Shown: in pieces, positions 43,726 to 52,602 of the stretch | Layout: each line of letters begins with the position of its first letter | Position numbering within the stretch: position 1 is the stretch's first letter | Assembly: GCA_942491105.1 (NCBI GenBank) | Contig: CALNZX010000001.1 | Span: 62,001 to 126,000, forward strand | Source: JBBEAM01 sp942491105 | GTDB lineage: Bacteria; Pseudomonadota; Alphaproteobacteria; Kiloniellales; DSM-21159 | Length of the DNA stretch: 64,000 nt | Reading direction: 5' to 3' | Notes under the pieces: model-generated | The model's database searches: none | The model's input: only the letters and a program-made list of their open reading frames with translations | Told to the model about the DNA's origin: nothing | Position numbers and translations under genes: made by a program

Positions 43726-43760
43726 AACGGCCCGTTCCGCTAACGCGGGGCGGGCCGTTT
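43726..43760. terminator. Intrinsic terminator after rplQ, facing cueR
   Basis: AACGGCCCG (43726-43734) pairs perfectly with CGGGCCGTT (43751-43759), followed by TT and CATTT. It overlaps the end of the convergent cueR-like gene (stop at 43740), so it may end both transcripts. Confidence 0.75.
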
Positions 43761-44180
43761 CATTTCCCGGCTACTTTCGTCCTCGGCGCGCCCTGATTGG
43801 CCGGCCAGGTCGTCCAGAATTGGGCAGTCGGGCCGGGAGTCGCCGTGGCAATTGCGCGCCAAGTGGCCGAGCGCGGACTTCATGCCCTGGAGTTCGCGGA
43901 TCTTGCCATCGATCTCCGCGAGGCGCCGCTCGGCGAGCTGCTTGACCTCGGCGCTGGCGCGCTCCCGGTCGAGATAGAGCGAGAGCAGGCTGCGGCAGTC
44001 GTCGATGGAAAAGCCGAGACCGCGGGAGCGGCGCAGGAATTTCAGGATGTGGATCTCGCGCTCGCCATAGTCGCGGTAGCCGTTGTCCCGGCGCGCCGGC
44101 GTAACCAGACCGATTTCCTCGTAGTAGCGGATGGTTTTTTCCGGCAATCCGCAACGGACACTGGCGCTACCGATATTCAT
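43740..44180 (-). CDS. cueR: Copper-responsive MerR-family regulator (CueR/HmrR)
   Basis: The 146-residue protein has the MerR winged helix (MNIGSASVRCGLPEKTIRYYEEIGL), a long dimerisation helix and a C-terminal metal loop CHGDSRPDCPILDDL (about 110-124). The two Cys in this loop and its spacing match the Cu(I)/Ag(I)-sensing CueR/HmrR group, not the mercury or zinc groups. It should activate copper export or oxidase genes, but none is next to it; the only partner on this strand is the small PepSY gene, 25 bases upstream. Confidence 0.9.
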   Translation of the reverse strand: MNIGSASVRCGLPEKTIRYYEEIGLVTPARRDNGYRDYGEREIHILKFLRRSRGLGFSIDDCRSLLSLYLDRERASAEVKQLAERRLAEIDGKIRELQGMKSALGHLARNCHGDSRPDCPILDDLAGQSGRAEDESSREMKRPAPR

Positions 44181-44205
44181 CTTCGTTCTCGCCTCGCGCT
44201 ACGCT

Positions 44206-44490
44206 TCAGTTGCCTAGGGGCTTTTCCGAAATGATCGTGCCCACGGTATTGTCGAGTCGGATGATGACTCGCTGCCCCTCCGGGTTGGTTGCATGCACCA
44301 CGACCCAGGCATCGAATTGTCTGTTGTCGATATCCTTGATATCGCTGTAGCCCAGCCGTTCCAGCTTGTTCGCGGCTTCCTGGAAGGAAACGTGGCCGCG
44401 GTCGGCGGGGTCCAGGGGCTCGTTGGCAAATGCCGGGGCGACCGGCGCCGCCGAGAGCAGTAGGATTGTCAGTGCGATCTTGCGGTTCAT
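44206..44490 (-). CDS. Small exported PepSY-domain protein
   Basis: From the ATG at 44490 (strong GGAGGTCC site) the protein has 94 residues: a Sec signal peptide (MNRKIALTILLLSAAPVAPAFA) and one PepSY-type domain (LERLGYSDIKDIDNRQFDAWVVVHATNPEGQRVIIRLD). PepSY proteins are often periplasmic modulators of proteases or metal-related enzymes. It is divergent from a DegP-like protease (93-base gap) and in line with a copper regulator gene. A role in envelope stress or copper response is inferred from position only. Confidence 0.8.
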   Translation of the reverse strand: MNRKIALTILLLSAAPVAPAFANEPLDPADRGHVSFQEAANKLERLGYSDIKDIDNRQFDAWVVVHATNPEGQRVIIRLDNTVGTIISEKPLGN

Positions 44491-44583
44491 CTCGGACCTC
44501 CTAGCTAACTGGGAGATAGGCATGATTGCACGGATTATCCAGGATCGGGCGCCGTCATCGCGCTCGCGCATCGGAAAGGTACC

Positions 44584-45990
44584 ATGACCCGTTTTCTTCT
44601 TCTCTTCGCGGCCATGCTTGCTACGGCTGCGCCGCTCTCTGCCGAAGAGCGCGCCGTGCCGTCGAGCCGCGACGACGTTCTGCTGTCCTATGGCCCGGTT
44701 GTCGAGCAGGTGGCGCCGGCGGTTGTCAACGTCTATGCCCGGCGCATGGTTGAAAGCCGCAACCGTCCCGGCTTGTTCGACGATCCTTTCTTCAAGCGTT
44801 TCTTCGGCGATGCCTTCGAGAATTTCGGGGCGCCGCAGCAGCGTCAACAGAATGCCCTGGGGTCCGGCGTGCTGGTCGATCCTTCTGGGTTGATCGTGAC
44901 CAACCACCACGTGATCGCCGACGCCGACGAGGTTTCCGTGGTGCTGACCGATCGCCGTGAATTCGAGGCCGTGGTGGTACTCGACGACGAGGACACGGAC
45001 ACCGCGGTGCTGCGGATCGACCCAGGCACGGAGAAGCTGCCTTACCTGGCGTTCCGCGATTCCGATTCGGTGCAGGTCGGCGATCTCGTGCTGGCCATCG
45101 GAAATCCTTTCGGGGTAGGCCAGACCGTGACCAGCGGCATCGTCTCCGCGCTGTCGCGCACCCAGGACGGCATCGCCGACTACAGCTTCTTCATTCAGAC
45201 CGACGCGGCAATCAACCCAGGCAACTCGGGCGGGGCGCTGGTAACCCTCGACGGCAAGCTGATCGGTATCAATACGGCGATCTACTCGCGATCCGGCGGT
45301 TCCATCGGCATCGGCTTCGCCATCCCCTCCAACATGGTGCGCACCGTCGTGGCGGCGGCGGAGGGCGGCGGGGCGATCGTCCGTCCCTGGGCGGGGATTA
45401 CCGGGCAGAGCCTGACCTCCGATCTCGCCGAGGGCTTCGGACTCGACCGGCCGAGCGGAGTCGTTATCAGCCGGGTCTATCCAGGCGGGCCGGGGGATCA
45501 GGCGGGGATCGAATCCGGCGACGTGGTGCTGGCGATCAATGATCGGATCGTCGACGACGTCCAAGCCCTACATTATCGCGTCGCCACGCTGCCGGTCGGC
45601 GACTCCGCGACGCTGACCGTGTGGCGCGGCGGCAAGAAGATAAATCTCACCTTTCCTCTCCAGGCCCCTCCGGAGACGCCGGCCCGCAATGAAACGCTCC
45701 TGGAAGGCCGGTTTCCCCTTTCCGGCGCGCGCATCGCCAATCTCTCCCCGGCCTTTGCCTTGGAGATCGATCAGCCTGGCGCCTGGGAAGGCGTGATCAT
45801 AACCGAGGTGCTGCGCAACTCTCCCGCGGCCCGGCTCGGGTTTCGGCCCGGCGATCTGCTGGTCGCGATTGACGGTACGGATATCGGTGAGGTCGAGGAT
45901 GCCGAGCGCGCGCTTCGTGGCAGCCGGGAGCCCTGGCGGCTTACGATCAGCCGGGCGGGGCGCGTGCGCACCATAACGGTGGAAGGCTGA
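44584..45990 (+). CDS. degP: Periplasmic DegP/DegQ-type serine protease
   Basis: The 468-residue protein has a signal peptide (MTRFLLLFAAMLATAAPLSA), a trypsin-like domain with His in NHHVIADAD, Asp in DEDTDTAVLRI and the Ser in NPGNSGGAL, and two PDZ domains (about 265-355 and 375-468). All catalytic residues are present. It degrades or refolds damaged envelope proteins. AAAGG precedes the ATG. It is followed by rarA after 6 bases, a common alphaproteobacterial pair. Confidence 0.94.
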   Translation: MTRFLLLFAAMLATAAPLSAEERAVPSSRDDVLLSYGPVVEQVAPAVVNVYARRMVESRNRPGLFDDPFFKRFFGDAFENFGAPQQRQQNALGSGVLVDPSGLIVTNHHVIADADEVSVVLTDRREFEAVVVLDDEDTDTAVLRIDPGTEKLPYLAFRDSDSVQVGDLVLAIGNPFGVGQTVTSGIVSALSRTQDGIADYSFFIQTDAAINPGNSGGALVTLDGKLIGINTAIYSRSGGSIGIGFAIPSNMVRTVVAAAEGGGAIVRPWAGITGQSLTSDLAEGFGLDRPSGVVISRVYPGGPGDQAGIESGDVVLAINDRIVDDVQALHYRVATLPVGDSATLTVWRGGKKINLTFPLQAPPETPARNETLLEGRFPLSGARIANLSPAFALEIDQPGAWEGVIITEVLRNSPAARLGFRPGDLLVAIDGTDIGEVEDAERALRGSREPWRLTISRAGRVRTITVEG

Positions 45991-45996
45991 CGGGGG

Positions 45997-47298
45997 ATGG
46001 GTCTGTTCGAGTCCCAGGCGCCGCGTCCGCTCGCCGACCGCTTGAGGCCGGCCAAGCTTGCCGAGGTCCTGGGGCAGGATCACCTGCTGCAGGCCGACCG
46101 GCCCTTGGGCCGCCTGCTGCGCGACGGACGCCTCTCCTCGATCGTCTTCTGGGGGCCGCCGGGCTGCGGCAAAACCACCATCGCCCGGCTGCTGGCCAAG
46201 GAGACCGACCTGGAGTTCGAGCCGCTTTCGGCGGTGTTCTCCGGCGTCGCCGATCTGCGCAAGGTCTTCGAGCGGGCGAAGGAACGCCGCACGGCCGGGC
46301 GTGGCACGCTGCTTTTCGTCGACGAAATCCACCGCTTCAACCGGGCTCAGCAAGACGGCTTTCTGCCCTATGTCGAGGATGGCACCGTGATCCTGGTCGG
46401 GGCGACGACGGAAAACCCTTCCTTCGAGCTGAACGCGGCTTTGCTGTCGCGCTGTCAGGTGCTGGTGCTCAAGCGCTTGGACGAGGAGTCACTGGCCAAG
46501 CTGCTGCAGCGCGCCGAGCAGGAGCTGCAGCGCGCTTTGCCGCTGACCGAGGAGGGCAGGGTGGCTCTGCTGGCCATGGCCGACGGCGATGGCCGCTATC
46601 TGCTCAACCTTGCCGAGGAGCTGTCCACGCTGCCTCAGGATCAGGAGCCGCTCGACGCCATGGCGCTCGGCCAAGCTGTCCAGCGCCGCGCGCCGCTCTA
46701 CGACAAGGCGCAGGAGGAGCATTACAATCTCATCAGCGCCCTGCACAAATCCCTGCGCGGCTCCGATACCGATGCCGCGCTTTACTGGATGGCGCGGATG
46801 CTCGCCGGGGGCGAGGACCCGAACTACATAGCCCGGCGGCTGGTCCGTTTCGCGGTCGAGGATGTCGGTCTAGCCGAACCCAACGCGCTGCAGCAGTGCG
46901 TCGCCGCCTGGGAGGCCTATCAGCGGATCGGCAGCCCGGAGGGCGAGCTGGCCTTGGCCCAAGCCGTGATCTATCTCGGGACGGCGCCGAAATCCAATGC
47001 TGTCTATAAGGCTTACAATCAGGTGGTGCGGGCGGCTAAGGAAACCGGATCGCTGGCGCCGCCGGCGCATATTCTGAATGCCCCGACGAGCCTGATGAAG
47101 GATCTCGGCTACGGGAAGGGCTATGCCTACGATCACGAAGCGCCCGATGCCTTCTCCGGTCAAAATTACTTTCCCGAGGGCATGGCGCGTCAGAATTTCT
47201 ACAGGCCCAACGAACGCGGGTTTGAGCGCGAAGTCGCCAAGCGTTTGGAATATTGGGAGAAACTTCGGATTCAACGCCAGGGCGGTTCGGAAAGTTGA
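45997..47298 (+). CDS. rarA: Replication-associated recombination protein RarA (MgsA)
   Basis: The 433-residue AAA+ ATPase has Walker A GPPGCGKTT, Walker B LLFVDEIHRFN, sensor 1 GATTENPSFELN with Arg finger LLSRC, and the C-terminal tetramerisation domain (about 260-420; QGGMARQNFYRP-like GMARQNFYRPNERGFE). It acts at stalled forks. The start follows a GGGGG run directly. Length is normal. Confidence 0.96.
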   Translation: MGLFESQAPRPLADRLRPAKLAEVLGQDHLLQADRPLGRLLRDGRLSSIVFWGPPGCGKTTIARLLAKETDLEFEPLSAVFSGVADLRKVFERAKERRTAGRGTLLFVDEIHRFNRAQQDGFLPYVEDGTVILVGATTENPSFELNAALLSRCQVLVLKRLDEESLAKLLQRAEQELQRALPLTEEGRVALLAMADGDGRYLLNLAEELSTLPQDQEPLDAMALGQAVQRRAPLYDKAQEEHYNLISALHKSLRGSDTDAALYWMARMLAGGEDPNYIARRLVRFAVEDVGLAEPNALQQCVAAWEAYQRIGSPEGELALAQAVIYLGTAPKSNAVYKAYNQVVRAAKETGSLAPPAHILNAPTSLMKDLGYGKGYAYDHEAPDAFSGQNYFPEGMARQNFYRPNERGFEREVAKRLEYWEKLRIQRQGGSES

Positions 47299-47478
47299 AC
47301 GGCGGAGCGAATTCTGTCCTCCAAGGAAAAAATCCGTAAAAAGCCCTGCAAGCTGCGCGGTTCTGTTATGTGACTCTGCCTGTTGTCTAGGATCGCGGAA
47401 AGCGTACCTTCCCCCCTCAACAGGATTGCACGATGACAATCCACCGCTTGCATCATACGAGGAGAGTCTTTCGCAACC

Positions 47479-48141
47479 ATGGGCGAATACATCGTTCCAG
47501 ATCGAAAGAACGCCGCGCTGCTGACCATAGGCGCGCAAAACGACTACACCAAACCCACTTCACCCTATCGTTCCCCCGGCGTTACGCAGGCACTGCCGAA
47601 CATGCGCCGGCTGGTGGAGGGATTTAGGGCTTCGGAGTCGCCGATCTATCACGCCTTGCGCCTCTATCGCCCTGACGGCTCCAACGTCGATCTCTGCCGC
47701 CGTAGCGCGGTCGAGGAAGGCATGCGGATCCTGATGCCGGGTACCATGGGAGCGGAGCTCGCCAATGAGCTGCGGGACGAGCAGTCTCCGCGCAGCGACC
47801 CGGAAACCCTGTTCAACGGCGAGTTCCAGAAGTTCGGCCCCGAGGAGTATCTCTTTTACAAGCCGCGCTGGGGCGCCTTCCATGGCACCGCGCTGAACCG
47901 GGAGCTGCAGTCTCGCGGGATCACCACGCTGATACTCTGCGGCTGCAATTTCTCGACCGCGACGCGCGCGACGATCTACGAGGCCTCGGCGCATGACTAC
48001 CGCGTCATCCTGGCAACCGACGCGGTGTGCGACGTCAACGAGGAAAACCTGCGCGAGCTTGGCCGCATGGGGGTCTATCTGATGGATTCCGATAGCTGCC
48101 TGCACTGGCTGGCTGGCGAGCGGCAGCAGAACGCGGCGTGA
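47479..48141 (+). CDS. Isochorismatase-fold protein with altered catalytic residues
   Basis: The 220-residue protein has the cysteine hydrolase/isochorismatase fold: N-terminal strand NAALLTIGAQNDYT, Lys in FYKPRWGAFHGT, and LILCGCNFSTATRATIYEAS. In active members the first motif is D-x-Q and the last has a Cys where this protein has Ala (STATR). So the Asp of the triad is Gly and the usual nucleophilic Cys is Ala; a Cys is present four residues earlier in GCN. It may be inactive as a hydrolase or use another chemistry. It stands alone between rarA and crcB with 180- and 143-base gaps. Confidence 0.8.
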   Translation: MGEYIVPDRKNAALLTIGAQNDYTKPTSPYRSPGVTQALPNMRRLVEGFRASESPIYHALRLYRPDGSNVDLCRRSAVEEGMRILMPGTMGAELANELRDEQSPRSDPETLFNGEFQKFGPEEYLFYKPRWGAFHGTALNRELQSRGITTLILCGCNFSTATRATIYEASAHDYRVILATDAVCDVNEENLRELGRMGVYLMDSDSCLHWLAGERQQNAA

Positions 48142-48284
48142 CCGGAGCCCGGCTTGGGCTTTCCCCACCGCGCGCCGCGCTTTAGACTCCGCCGCTTGAA
48201 ACCGGACCGGGGCGTGGCAACGCGGCAAGCCTGCGGTCTGGGCCGGGCACCGAGAAACCCAAGCGAGCTGGAGGCGGTCACGGC

Positions 48285-48665
48285 ATGAAACTGATCCTTG
48301 CGATCGCCGCTGGCGGGGCTTTCGGCGCCGTCGCCAGGCACTTCGTCGCGGCGCAAGCGGCGGCCTGGTTCGGCAGCGCCTTTCCCATTGGCACGCTGAC
48401 GGTCAACGTTCTCGGCTCTTTCATCATGGGCGTTTTGATCGAGACCATGGCCCTGTCCTGGAGCGTGTCGAACGAGCTGCGCGGGTTTCTCACCGTCGGC
48501 GTGCTCGGCGCTTTCACCACCTTTTCCACCTTTTCTCTGGATGTCGTCGTGCTGATCGAGCGGGGCGAGACGCTATCGGCCGTGGCCTATATCGCGGCTT
48601 CGGTGGCGCTGTCCATCGGCGCGCTGTTCCTTGGTTTAACGGTGATGCGCGCGGTGCTGGTGTGA
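48285..48665 (+). CDS. crcB: Fluoride channel FluC/CrcB
   Basis: The 126-residue membrane protein has four hydrophobic helices and the family motifs GGAFGAVARHF, FPIGTLTVNVLGSFIMG and GVLGAFTTFSTFSLD (Na+ site and Phe box). It exports fluoride as a dual-topology dimer. It begins after a GGAGG-containing stretch and overlaps rluC by 4 bases. I see no fluoride riboswitch upstream. Confidence 0.96.
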   Translation: MKLILAIAAGGAFGAVARHFVAAQAAAWFGSAFPIGTLTVNVLGSFIMGVLIETMALSWSVSNELRGFLTVGVLGAFTTFSTFSLDVVVLIERGETLSAVAYIAASVALSIGALFLGLTVMRAVLV

Positions 48666-49654
48666 GCGGCGTCGAGAACAGAAAAGTCGCGGAAGCCGAT
48701 GCCGGGCAACGGCTCGACCGCTGGTTCAAGAAGCACTTTCCAGCCCTCGGCCATGGGCGCTTGGAGAAGCTGCTGCGCAAGGGGCAGGTGCGCGTCGACG
48801 GCGGACGGGCCAAGGCCGGACTTCGCCTGGAGGCCGGGCAGATCGTGCGCGTCCCGCCCCTCGGCGATGGGCAGGCGGCTGCGCCGGCGCGTGCCAAGCC
48901 GCGCTATACCCCTAGCGAGGAAGAAGTCGAGGCGCTGCAGTCCGCCGTGATCTATCGCGATAAGGCCGTGCTGGTGCTCAACAAGCCGGCGGGCCTGGCG
49001 GTGCAGGGCGGCAGCGGCCAGCTCAAGCATCTCGACGCCATGCTGGATTGCTTGCGCTTCGATGCCGGCGAGCGTCCGAAGCTGGTGCATCGCCTGGATA
49101 AGGACACCAGCGGCGTCCTGGTCTTGGCGCGCAGTTCAGAGGCGGCGCGCAGCCTGACCCGGGCGTTTCGCGAGGGCAGCGTGCGCAAGCTCTATTGGGC
49201 GGCCGTCGCGGGCGTTCCGAAACAGGCGGCCGGGGAAATCGATCTGCCCCTCGCCAAGACCGGGGGCAAGGGGCAGGAGAAGATGCGGCCCCAGGCGGAG
49301 GAGGAGGGCGAGGCGGCTCTGACTCTCTACGTCACGGTGGCGCAGGCGGGCCGCAAGGCCGCCTGGATGGCCCTGCGGCCGGTGACCGGGCGCACCCATC
49401 AGCTGCGCGTGCACTGCGCCGCCCTGGGCCATCCGATCCTTGGCGACGGCAAGTACGGCGGCAAGGAGGCTTTCCCGCGCATCGAGGGGCTGCCAGGCCA
49501 GCTTTTGCTGCATGCCCGCAGCATCGCGCTGCCCGATCCGCTGACCGGCACGACCTTGCGGGTCGTAGCGCCGCTGCCCGCGCAGATGCTCCAGGCCTGG
49601 CAGGCGCTGGGATTCAATCCAGAGGCCCGGCGGGGCGACCCCTTCGATGACTAA
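48662..49654 (+). CDS. rluC: 23S rRNA pseudouridine synthase RluC
   Basis: The 330-residue protein has an S4 domain (about 10-75; RLDRWFKKHFPALGHGRLEKLLRKGQVRVDG) and the RluA-type catalytic domain with HRLDKDTSGVLVLAR carrying the catalytic Asp, and HQLRVHCAALGHPILGD. It modifies U955, U2504 and U2580 in E. coli numbering. Its GTG start overlaps the crcB stop. It lies in the conserved alphaproteobacterial run crcB-rluC-HAD-atp12. Confidence 0.93.
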   Translation: MSGVENRKVAEADAGQRLDRWFKKHFPALGHGRLEKLLRKGQVRVDGGRAKAGLRLEAGQIVRVPPLGDGQAAAPARAKPRYTPSEEEVEALQSAVIYRDKAVLVLNKPAGLAVQGGSGQLKHLDAMLDCLRFDAGERPKLVHRLDKDTSGVLVLARSSEAARSLTRAFREGSVRKLYWAAVAGVPKQAAGEIDLPLAKTGGKGQEKMRPQAEEEGEAALTLYVTVAQAGRKAAWMALRPVTGRTHQLRVHCAALGHPILGDGKYGGKEAFPRIEGLPGQLLLHARSIALPDPLTGTTLRVVAPLPAQMLQAWQALGFNPEARRGDPFDD

Positions 49655-49733
49655 TTTGGGTCGGGCCTCGCCTCGCGGCGGCCCAGGCTCTAAGATAAGG
49701 CAGCACAACGATGTACGGATCAGAAATCAGAAT

Positions 49734-50462
49734 ATGTCCCTAACCGATGCAGCGCCGATCGCCGCGCCAGTGGAAGCTCCCCTGTTCAAGCGCTGGCGTC
49801 TGATTCTGTTCGATTTCGACGGCACGCTGGTCGATAGCCAGCATGGCATCCGCCATTGCATGACCGCGGCTTTCGAGGGGCAGGGCCTGGCCGCGCCGGA
49901 GATGGCGCGGATTCGCGGCATTGTCGGCTTGGCGCTGGAAGTCGCGATTTCCGAGCTCCTTCCCGTCGAAGCGCGGCATCACACCGAGACGGTCGCGCAG
50001 CGCTACAGGGAGGCCGCCTTTGCCCTGCGCAGCAGCGAAGCCTTCCACGAGCCCCTGTTCGAGGGCGTGGAGGAAACCCTGCATGCCCTCGACCGCCCGG
50101 AGATGAGCCTGGGAATTGCCACTGGAAAAAACCTCCGGGGCTTACAATTTTCATTGGAATACCATGGCTTGAAGGATCGCTTTCTGACGTTGCATACACC
50201 CGATACGGCGCCGAGCAAGCCGCACCCCGCGATGGTCGAGCACGCCATGGCCTTTTGCGGATGCGCGCCGGAGGAAACGGTGGTGGTCGGAGATACGTCC
50301 TATGATATGGAGATGGCGCGCGCGGCCAAGGCCAGCGCGATCGGCGTTTCCTGGGGCTATCACCCCATCGACAAGCTGCGGGCTACAGGCGCGCAGGAAA
50401 TAATCAGTGATTTTAGTGCGCTAATACCGGCACTTCAGAAATTAGAAGAGGTAAGTCGATGA
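49734..50462 (+). CDS. HAD-family hydrolase (phosphoglycolate phosphatase-like)
   Basis: The protein has about 242 residues from ATG 49734 (MSLTDAAPIAAPVEAP). HAD motif I is LFDFDGTLVDS, motif II is the Thr in GIATGKNLRG, motif III is Lys in SKPHPAMV, and motif IV is VVGDTSYDMEMARAA; the cap is all-helical as in Gph. The true substrate is not known. A start at 49647 overlapping rluC is possible; both starts have weak ribosome binding sites. The stop overlaps the AsmA gene by 4 bases (ATGA). Confidence 0.88.
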   Translation: MSLTDAAPIAAPVEAPLFKRWRLILFDFDGTLVDSQHGIRHCMTAAFEGQGLAAPEMARIRGIVGLALEVAISELLPVEARHHTETVAQRYREAAFALRSSEAFHEPLFEGVEETLHALDRPEMSLGIATGKNLRGLQFSLEYHGLKDRFLTLHTPDTAPSKPHPAMVEHAMAFCGCAPEETVVVGDTSYDMEMARAAKASAIGVSWGYHPIDKLRATGAQEIISDFSALIPALQKLEEVSR

Positions 50463-52579
50463 AGTTGAAATGGGTCCTCACTGGCATCCTCGCGGTGGTC
50501 GCCGCGGCAATCGTCGCCGTGGTGGCGATTCTGGCGACCATGGATTTCGAGCAGTACCGCGGCCTGATCGAAGCCGAGGCCAAGAAGGCCACCGGGCGCG
50601 ATCTTTCGCTGAACGGTTCGATCGATTTGTCGATTTCCCTGACGCCGGCCATCGTGGTCGAGGACGTCACCTTCTCCAACGCGGAGTGGGGCAGCCGGGA
50701 TCAGATGGCCAGTCTGGATCGCTTCGAGGCGGAAGTGTCGATCATGCCGCTGCTTTCCGGCGACATCCAGATCAACCGCATCGTCCTGGTGAACGGCGAT
50801 ATCCTGCTTGAGACCGATGCCAATGGCACCCCGAACTGGCAGTTCCAGAGCGCCGAAGGCGAGGCCGGAACCGACAGCGGCGGCAGCGGCGATAGCGGCG
50901 GCTCCCAGAAGCTGCCCAGGGTCGACAGCGTGGCGGTCGAAAACAGCCGGATTACCTATATCAATGGCGTCACCGGTGAGCAGATCGTCGTTGCCGTGGA
51001 CTCGCTCAGCATGGTGCAGAACGGGGACAAGCTCGATCTCGATCTGGCGGCCAGCTATCAGGATACGCCTTTGAATCTCGCGGGCACGGTCGGCTCTCCG
51101 GCGACGCTTATGGCCGGCGGCAGCTATCCCATCGATCTTTCTGGTTCCGTGGCGGGTGCGGACCTCTCGGTCTCGGGCTCCGTTGCCAACATCGCCACCA
51201 GCCCGGCGCCGGATCTGACGATTTCCGTGTCAGGCGATAACCTTTCGGACTTCAACGCCTTGGCCGGTGGCGGTCTGCCGGATGCTGGCCCCTATGCCTT
51301 CTCCGGAAGGATCACCAGCGAAGGCACGACCTACAAGGTCGACGGCATGAGCCTGGGGCTCGCGGACACCGAGCTTTCCGGCGATGTCTCGGTTGATATG
51401 AGCGGCGTGCGGCCCAGGGTCACGGGCAATTTGACCTCGCCCAGGCTCGATCTCACCAGCCTGCCTGGGGCTGACGGTGACGACGATGGCGAGGAGACGG
51501 CGGCTGCGGAGTCGGAGTCGCAGTATGTCATTCCAGATACGCCGCTGCCGTTGGACGGCCTGAGCGCGGCGGACGCCGCCCTCTCGGTCAAGATCGATAC
51601 CCTGATACTCAAGGAAGGGATGGAGATTTCGGCCTTCGATCTGACCTTGACCCTGGAGAATGGCCGTCTCGCCATTTCGCCGATGACCGGCGTCTTCTCC
51701 GGAGGCCAGATGAATCTCAACCTGACGCTCGATGGGGCGCAGGAAACCCCCACCTTGGCCACCGAATTCGCCATGTTGGGCCTGGATTACGGGGCCTTGT
51801 TGAAAAACATGGAAGTCAGCGAGGATGTCGAGGGAATCATGGACATCAAGCTCGACCTGAATGGCCGAGGCAGGACGCCGCATGAAATCGCTTCGACTCT
51901 GAACGGAAACACCGAGGTGATTTCCGAGGAAGGCGTGATCACCAACAAGCTGCTGGCGATCGCTTCCAGCGGTCTCAGCGAGATCATGGGGCCGCTGATG
52001 GGCGACAACAAGCAGACCAATCTGCGCTGCATGATCAGCCGCTTCGCCATTACCGACGGGCAGGCGGAAAGCACGGCGATGGTGCTGGACAGCAACACCT
52101 TCTCCCTGGCCGGTACCGGCGACATTGATCTGGGGACGGAAGAGCTCGACCTCTATTTCGATACCAAAACCCGCGAGGCCGCGCTGGTCAGCCTGGCCAT
52201 CCCCTTCCAGATGACCGGAACCATGAAGGATCCGAAGGTCACGCCCGATCCCACCGGCGCCCTGAAGGGCGTGCTGGGCGGCGCGGGCAATCTGGAGGGC
52301 ACGCTTGGCAACATCTCCAACATCGGCAGCAGCCTGCTGGGCGGCGGTCAGAGCAGTGGCTCTGGCACGCAAAGCACCGAGACCCAGAGCGCGGCGGACG
52401 ATAATCCCTGTGTTGCCGTGGCCAGCGGCGCTTCACCGGCGGTAGAGGAGCCGGCGGCCGAGGAAACCCAGCAGCCCGCGATCCCGGAGGTCGTGCCCGG
52501 CGCCAATGAGGCCGGCGAGGCGATTGAGGATGCGGTCAAGGGCGCCGAGGACAAAATCAAGAACCTCTTCGGCAACTAA
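50459..52579 (+). CDS. AsmA-family protein
   Basis: The 706-residue protein has a short cytoplasmic start, one N-terminal transmembrane anchor (about 5-28, VLTGILAVVAAAIVAVVAIL) and a long beta-rich periplasmic part. The N-terminal AsmA signature is IEAEAKKATGRDLSLNGSID-like, and the C-terminal AsmA_2 part is around 490-590. A Ser/Gly/Glu-rich low-complexity region and an acidic tail (about 600-706) follow. AsmA-like proteins are thought to carry lipids to the outer membrane. An unusual point is its place in an rluC-HAD-atp12 operon. Confidence 0.87.
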   Translation: MKLKWVLTGILAVVAAAIVAVVAILATMDFEQYRGLIEAEAKKATGRDLSLNGSIDLSISLTPAIVVEDVTFSNAEWGSRDQMASLDRFEAEVSIMPLLSGDIQINRIVLVNGDILLETDANGTPNWQFQSAEGEAGTDSGGSGDSGGSQKLPRVDSVAVENSRITYINGVTGEQIVVAVDSLSMVQNGDKLDLDLAASYQDTPLNLAGTVGSPATLMAGGSYPIDLSGSVAGADLSVSGSVANIATSPAPDLTISVSGDNLSDFNALAGGGLPDAGPYAFSGRITSEGTTYKVDGMSLGLADTELSGDVSVDMSGVRPRVTGNLTSPRLDLTSLPGADGDDDGEETAAAESESQYVIPDTPLPLDGLSAADAALSVKIDTLILKEGMEISAFDLTLTLENGRLAISPMTGVFSGGQMNLNLTLDGAQETPTLATEFAMLGLDYGALLKNMEVSEDVEGIMDIKLDLNGRGRTPHEIASTLNGNTEVISEEGVITNKLLAIASSGLSEIMGPLMGDNKQTNLRCMISRFAITDGQAESTAMVLDSNTFSLAGTGDIDLGTEELDLYFDTKTREAALVSLAIPFQMTGTMKDPKVTPDPTGALKGVLGGAGNLEGTLGNISNIGSSLLGGGQSSGSGTQSTETQSAADDNPCVAVASGASPAVEEPAAEETQQPAIPEVVPGANEAGEAIEDAVKGAEDKIKNLFGN

Positions 52580-52602
52580 GTAAGTCCCAGCGAAGGCGGG
52601 AG

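Noticed and set aside
48142..48284. Fluoride riboswitch before crcB
   Set aside because: The GATGG core and paired elements of the crcB motif are not present in the gap.
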